This document shows, in pieces, positions 60,325 through 64,000 of a DNA stretch of 64,000 bases (positions are counted from its first letter, which is position 1; every line of letters starts with the position of its first letter). Source of the stretch: Leuconostoc lactis (GTDB taxonomy: Bacteria; Bacillota; Bacilli; Lactobacillales; Lactobacillaceae); assembly GCF_007954625.1 (NCBI RefSeq), contig NZ_CP042420.1:1004501-1068500 (forward strand), written 5' to 3'. Both the position numbers and the translations under genes were made by a program. Below the pieces are notes generated by a model, which saw nothing but the letters and a program-made list of their open reading frames with translations, was not told where the DNA came from and did not search any database.

Positions 60325-61467
60325 ATGGCACAAAATGCAATGACAGCAGCAAGTCCAGTGGACACAGAACATATCCAAGAAAAAGCGGTTGAAGCCAAGG
60401 CGTCAATGCGCGAACTCGTTTATAATACGTCAGCAGCAGTATCCAATGCGATTTTGGTCACATTGGGGATGGGGTTATTGTTACAAACCATTGCGGGATT
60501 TATTAATTGGGCGCCAATGGTGCAAATGGGTGCGATCACAAAAATTATGTTGCCAGCCGCCTTTGGGGCTGCGGTGGCGTCACAAATGAAAACCAATACA
60601 ATGGTGATGTTTAGTGCCATGGCTGCTTCAACTGTTGGGGCTAATGCGGTGTTCTTTAGCTCATCTGCCGTGCAAGGGGTAACAGCTACTGGTTATGCTG
60701 GCTCACAAGCGGCTGGTTCGGCAATCATTACGACCGGCCAACCAATTTCTGCCGTGCTTGCCGCGGTGATTGCAGTTGTCTTTGGTAAATGGTTGAGTGG
60801 CAAGACGCCGTTAGATATGGTCATTGTACCAGCGGCTACTACAATTGTGGGCACGGTGAGTGGTTACTATTTGGCCATGATTACCACACCGGCGTTGGTA
60901 GCAGTTGGGCAATTCATTGCGGCAAGTGTTGCGATTAGTCCAATTATCGGGACAGCAGTTGTGGCAATGGTTTTTGGGGCCTTGACGATGACGCCCGCAT
61001 CCGCTGCGGCTTTGGCTGTAGCGATTGGGGCTACTGGGGTGACCTCTCCAGAAGCCGCCGGTGCCATTTTGATTGGGACAACTGCAGTATTCGTTGGATT
61101 CCCAGCAATGTCATTTCATGAAAATAAGATTGGGGCCACAATTGCTCAAGGTATCGTGACACCAAAAATTCAGTTTCCAAACTTAACTGAAAATCCAGCC
61201 TTGATTATCCCACCGATGGTAGGGGCAGCGATTGCAGCGCCGATTGCAACGATGGTCTTTCATGTAACAGCACCGTTTGCGATGGCGGGTATTGGTTTTA
61301 ACTCATTTATCGTCCCATTGGCTTTGGCCGGTTCGAACCCAATCGCGTTTGCAGCTTATATGATCATCGGCGTTGCCATTCCTATGGTGGTATCCTTTGT
61401 TGGCTACCGTTTGATGCGCAAGATGGGCTGGGCAAAACCAAACCAATTGCATTTGGAAATGATCTAA
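60325..61467 (+). CDS. PTS EIIC-like (PTS_EIIC_2 family) membrane protein
   Basis: 380 residues, about ten hydrophobic segments, very rich in Ala/Gly. Resembles the PTS_EIIC_2 family (SNAILVTLGMGLLLQTI at the start; FVGFPAMSFHENKIGATIAQG). No IIA/IIB genes adjoin, and the family's substrates are not established to my knowledge. It is the first gene after the Leu attenuator and is followed within 24 bases by livJ, so here it is probably co-regulated with branched-chain amino-acid uptake. Confidence 0.75.
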   Translation: MAQNAMTAASPVDTEHIQEKAVEAKASMRELVYNTSAAVSNAILVTLGMGLLLQTIAGFINWAPMVQMGAITKIMLPAAFGAAVASQMKTNTMVMFSAMAASTVGANAVFFSSSAVQGVTATGYAGSQAAGSAIITTGQPISAVLAAVIAVVFGKWLSGKTPLDMVIVPAATTIVGTVSGYYLAMITTPALVAVGQFIAASVAISPIIGTAVVAMVFGALTMTPASAAALAVAIGATGVTSPEAAGAILIGTTAVFVGFPAMSFHENKIGATIAQGIVTPKIQFPNLTENPALIIPPMVGAAIAAPIATMVFHVTAPFAMAGIGFNSFIVPLALAGSNPIAFAAYMIIGVAIPMVVSFVGYRLMRKMGWAKPNQLHLEMI

Positions 61468-61491
61468 GCCATCGCGCTAAGGGGAAAAGTA

Positions 61492-62664
61492 ATGAAAAAA
61501 ATAATCGTAATCGTTATCGCATTTGTCGTGGTTATTGGGGCTGTCATCGGCATTGGCATGACGAAAAAATCAGCCAATGCGTCGCGTTCGGTGATCAAAA
61601 TTGGTGGTGTGTTTGACACCTCTGGTGATGCATCAGCTTATGGTGAGGCGGAACAAAAAGGGGCAAACTTTGCTGTGAAGCGGATTAACGCTGCTGGTGG
61701 AATTAAAGTGAATGGCAAAACTTATACTGTTGAAATGATTAATAAAGACAGTAAGTCAGACAATACGGAAGCCGCAGCGGTCACAACGCGTTTAATCAAC
61801 AATGATAAAGTGAATGCCATTGTTGGACCAGTCACAACAGCGGCTACGCAAGCAGCCATACCAGCTGCCACTAAAGGGCAAACCCCAATGATGTCACCAA
61901 CTGCTGGGGCAGATAGCATTACAGTGCAAAAAGGTGGTAAAGTACAACCTTATGTCTTCCGGGCGCAATTTAAAAATTCTTATTTGGGTACCAAAATGGC
62001 ACAATTTGCTGACGATCAAGTGAAAGCAAAAAATGTTGTTATTTTCCAAGATAATGCATCAGATTACGGGACGGGCATTACGGCAGCTTTCAAAAAAGCC
62101 TACAAGGGTCATGTGGTAGACACGCTATCTTACCAAGCTGGTGATAAAGATTTCCAAGCCATGTTGACTAAAATTAAAGATCAGAAGTTTGATGCCATTG
62201 TGATTAATGGCTATTACACAGAAGCTGGTGCTATTTTGAAACAAGCACGTGACATGGGCATTAACGTACCAGTGATTGGCCCTGACGGTTTGGGTGATCC
62301 AAAGTTGGCAGAAATTGCTGGTAACCAAAATACGTCAAACGTCTATTATGCGGCGCATTTTTCAACGCAGGCACCAGCTACAGATGTCGCAACACCATTT
62401 GTGACAGCTTACAAGAAGGCATATGGCGAAGTACCGTCACAATTTACAGCATTGGCTTATGATGCCGTTTACATGATTAAGCAAGCGATTGAGGATGAAA
62501 AGTCGATTGATCGCGCAAAAATTACCACAGGCTTAGCGCATATCAAAAACTTTGATGGTGTGACGGGGAAGATGACGATGGATGCGTTCCATAACCCCCA
62601 AAAGTCAATTGTCATGGTCGGTGTGACCGATGGTAAAGATACAACTGCAATGGTTGTGAAATAA
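61492..62664 (+). CDS. livJ: Branched-chain amino-acid ABC transporter substrate-binding protein (no lipobox)
   Basis: 390 residues. Periplasmic-binding type I fold: IKIGGVFDTSGDASAYGEAEQKGANFAVKRIN and IVGPVTTAATQAAIPAA are hallmark LivJ segments; IVINGYYTEAGAILKQARDMG follows. The N-terminus is a hydrophobic helix (about 4-22) but with Met (GIGMTKKSA) where a lipobox Cys is expected; the OppA-like protein at 2393 shows the same. Probably membrane-anchored by an uncleaved helix or secreted. Confidence 0.93.
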   Translation: MKKIIVIVIAFVVVIGAVIGIGMTKKSANASRSVIKIGGVFDTSGDASAYGEAEQKGANFAVKRINAAGGIKVNGKTYTVEMINKDSKSDNTEAAAVTTRLINNDKVNAIVGPVTTAATQAAIPAATKGQTPMMSPTAGADSITVQKGGKVQPYVFRAQFKNSYLGTKMAQFADDQVKAKNVVIFQDNASDYGTGITAAFKKAYKGHVVDTLSYQAGDKDFQAMLTKIKDQKFDAIVINGYYTEAGAILKQARDMGINVPVIGPDGLGDPKLAEIAGNQNTSNVYYAAHFSTQAPATDVATPFVTAYKKAYGEVPSQFTALAYDAVYMIKQAIEDEKSIDRAKITTGLAHIKNFDGVTGKMTMDAFHNPQKSIVMVGVTDGKDTTAMVVK

Positions 62665-62675
62665 GGGGCTGAACT

Positions 62676-63554
62676 GTGGCAAGTATTTTACAACAGTTGC
62701 TAAACGGTGTGATATTGGGCAGTGTTTATGCTTTATTAGCTTTGGGTTACACCATGGTCTATGGCATTATCAAGTTAATTAATTTTGCACACGGCGATGT
62801 GTATATGTTGGGGGCTTACTTTGGTTATTTTTTCATCAAAATTTGGCATCTGAATTTCTTTGTGGCCCTCATTCTATCGATGATTGTGAGCGCTGGTGTT
62901 GGGGTGTTAATTGAATTAATCGCCTATCGACCATTACGGCATTCACCACGTATTGCCGTCTTGATCTCAGCTTTAGGTGTCTCGTTTTTACTCGAAAATG
63001 GGATGAGTTATGCCGTTGGTTCGGATAAGCGCGCTTTTCCACAAGCGATTGCCACCGTACAATATCATGTTGGGCAATTGCAAATTTCTAATATTCAACT
63101 ACTGATTATTGGTACGGCAGTGATATTGATGTTAGCGTTGACACTGATTGTCCAAAAAACAAAAATGGGGCGCGCTATGCGTGCCGTGTCGGCTGATCAA
63201 GAAGCTGCGGTGTTGATGGGAATTAATGTTAATCGCACCATCTCGTTTACTTTCGCCATTGGATCAGCTTTAGCGGCTGCGGGTGGGGTACTGATCGGCC
63301 TTTATTACAACAATATTGACCCGTTGATGGGCATGACGCCAGGGATTAAAGCGTTTGTGGCTGCTGTTCTTGGGGGCATTGGGATTATTCCAGGTGCCGC
63401 ATTAGGTGGTTGGCTCATTGGTATTTTAGAAACCTTAACGCAAGCTGTTGGCTTATCTGATTACAAAGATGCTGTGGTATATGGCATTTTAATTCTGATT
63501 TTACTCTGGAAACCGACTGGTATTTTGGGTAATCAGGGGCGAGAAAAGGTGTAG
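62676..63554 (+). CDS. livH: Branched-chain amino-acid ABC transporter permease LivH
   Basis: 292 residues starting with GTG (AAGGGG upstream). GVILGSVYALLALGYTMVYGIIKLINFAHGDVYMLGAY is the LivH opening (quoted in parts by any search); AAGGVLIGLYYNNIDP and AVLGGIGIIPGAALGG follow. About eight membrane segments. Three bases separate it from livM. Confidence 0.95.
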   Translation: MASILQQLLNGVILGSVYALLALGYTMVYGIIKLINFAHGDVYMLGAYFGYFFIKIWHLNFFVALILSMIVSAGVGVLIELIAYRPLRHSPRIAVLISALGVSFLLENGMSYAVGSDKRAFPQAIATVQYHVGQLQISNIQLLIIGTAVILMLALTLIVQKTKMGRAMRAVSADQEAAVLMGINVNRTISFTFAIGSALAAAGGVLIGLYYNNIDPLMGMTPGIKAFVAAVLGGIGIIPGAALGGWLIGILETLTQAVGLSDYKDAVVYGILILILLWKPTGILGNQGREKV

Positions 63555-63557
63555 ACA

Positions 63558-64000
63558 ATGGACCGAACACATTTGAAGTATACATTGAGTTGGGCAGGCT
63601 TGGTTGGCATGGTTTTTGTCCTAATTGAGGTGATGACCATTGTTGGGGTGATTGGCCAGTATGGGTTGACCACTTTGGTCTTAATCGGCATTAACGTGAT
63701 TGCGGCAGTGGGCTTGAATTTAGTGATTGGCATGTCGGGGCAATTTTCGTTAGGCCATGCTGGTTTTATGGCCGTGGGCGCTTATGCCACGGCGTTGATT
63801 GCCAGTGCGGTGCCCAATATTTTAGGTTTTGGCCTGAGTTTGATCATTGGGATGGGCATTAGTGGTGTCATCGCGTTGCTTGTTGGTATCCCCACTTTAC
63901 GACTACGGGGTGATTATCTGGCGATTGCCACACTTGGTGTCGCTGAAATTATTCGAATCGTGATTATTAACTTGAAAATAACGCGTGGGCCGGCTGGTAT
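63558..64000 (+). CDS. livM: Branched-chain amino-acid ABC transporter permease LivM, 3' truncated by window edge
   Basis: The first 147 residues are visible: membrane helices with NLVIGMSGQFSLGHAGFMAVGAY and the LRLRGDYLAIATLGVAEIIRI permease motif. The ATPase genes livG and livF are expected beyond the window. Confidence 0.95.
   Translation, partial: MDRTHLKYTLSWAGLVGMVFVLIEVMTIVGVIGQYGLTTLVLIGINVIAAVGLNLVIGMSGQFSLGHAGFMAVGAYATALIASAVPNILGFGLSLIIGMGISGVIALLVGIPTLRLRGDYLAIATLGVAEIIRIVIINLKITRGPAG

Overview
The window looks like a chromosomal segment of a lactic acid bacterium of the Leuconostoc/Weissella branch of Lactobacillaceae, most likely Weissella. The reasons are a low-to-mid GC Gram-positive gene set, the gene order (coaD-sepM; tig-clpX-engB; priA-fmt-rsmB-prpC-prkC-rsgA-rpe-thiN; mraZ-to-divIVA-ileS), TTG-rich leucine usage in highly expressed genes, and NAD salvage genes (pncB, nadE, nadR) rather than a de novo pathway. 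The genus is an inference from memory of these families; no search was run.

Layout. 1-1516: end of coaD and the sepM-like PDZ/Lon protease. 1517-9238: an A/T-richer accessory block of six overlapping or closely spaced genes (peptide-binding protein, S11-type DD-carboxypeptidase, VanY/VanXY-type M15 peptidase, PepV-type dipeptidase, L-Ala-D/L-Glu epimerase, class A beta-lactamase-like serine hydrolase). It is flanked by IS3-family terminal sequences in inverted orientation and a transposase remnant. 9239-15627: NAD salvage (nadE, pncB) with a MucBP/SH3-like protein, then tsaE, a GNAT, a DnaQ-like exonuclease, exoA, nnrD and a 56-residue membrane protein. 15931-21974: pepV, an mhqO/mhqD-like pair, nadR and an NCS1 permease. 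22031-38439: housekeeping genes from trigger factor to fakA. 38576-55421: the division and cell-wall cluster, ending with T-box-controlled ileS. 55557-64000: an orphan PTS IIB-like protein, an ECF S component, tRNA-Arg(CCT), and two branched-chain amino-acid uptake operons (hydratase-brnQ and PTS IIC-like-livJHM) with upp between them.

The most interesting signals are these. (1) Both branched-chain amino-acid uptake operons begin with a tiny leader peptide, one with seven Ile codons and one with six Leu codons. Each is followed by a five-segment set of mutually exclusive hairpins ending in an intrinsic terminator, so they look like a matched pair of ribosome-mediated attenuators in a Gram-positive. 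(2) The IS-bounded block looks like a cytoplasmic muropeptide stem-peptide dismantling pathway. All of its peptidases lack signal peptides, and the cluster carries a binding protein but no permease. (3) Four genes (nadR, yloU homologue, ECF S component, upp) have their Shine-Dalgarno sequence separated from the start codon by a hairpin, in three cases also by a short ORF. (4) tsaE, priA and rsgA start exactly six bases after an extended -10 element and are probably leaderless. (5) The PASTA kinase has a helix-turn-helix-like juxtamembrane segment, and IleS has lost its C-terminal zinc cysteines.
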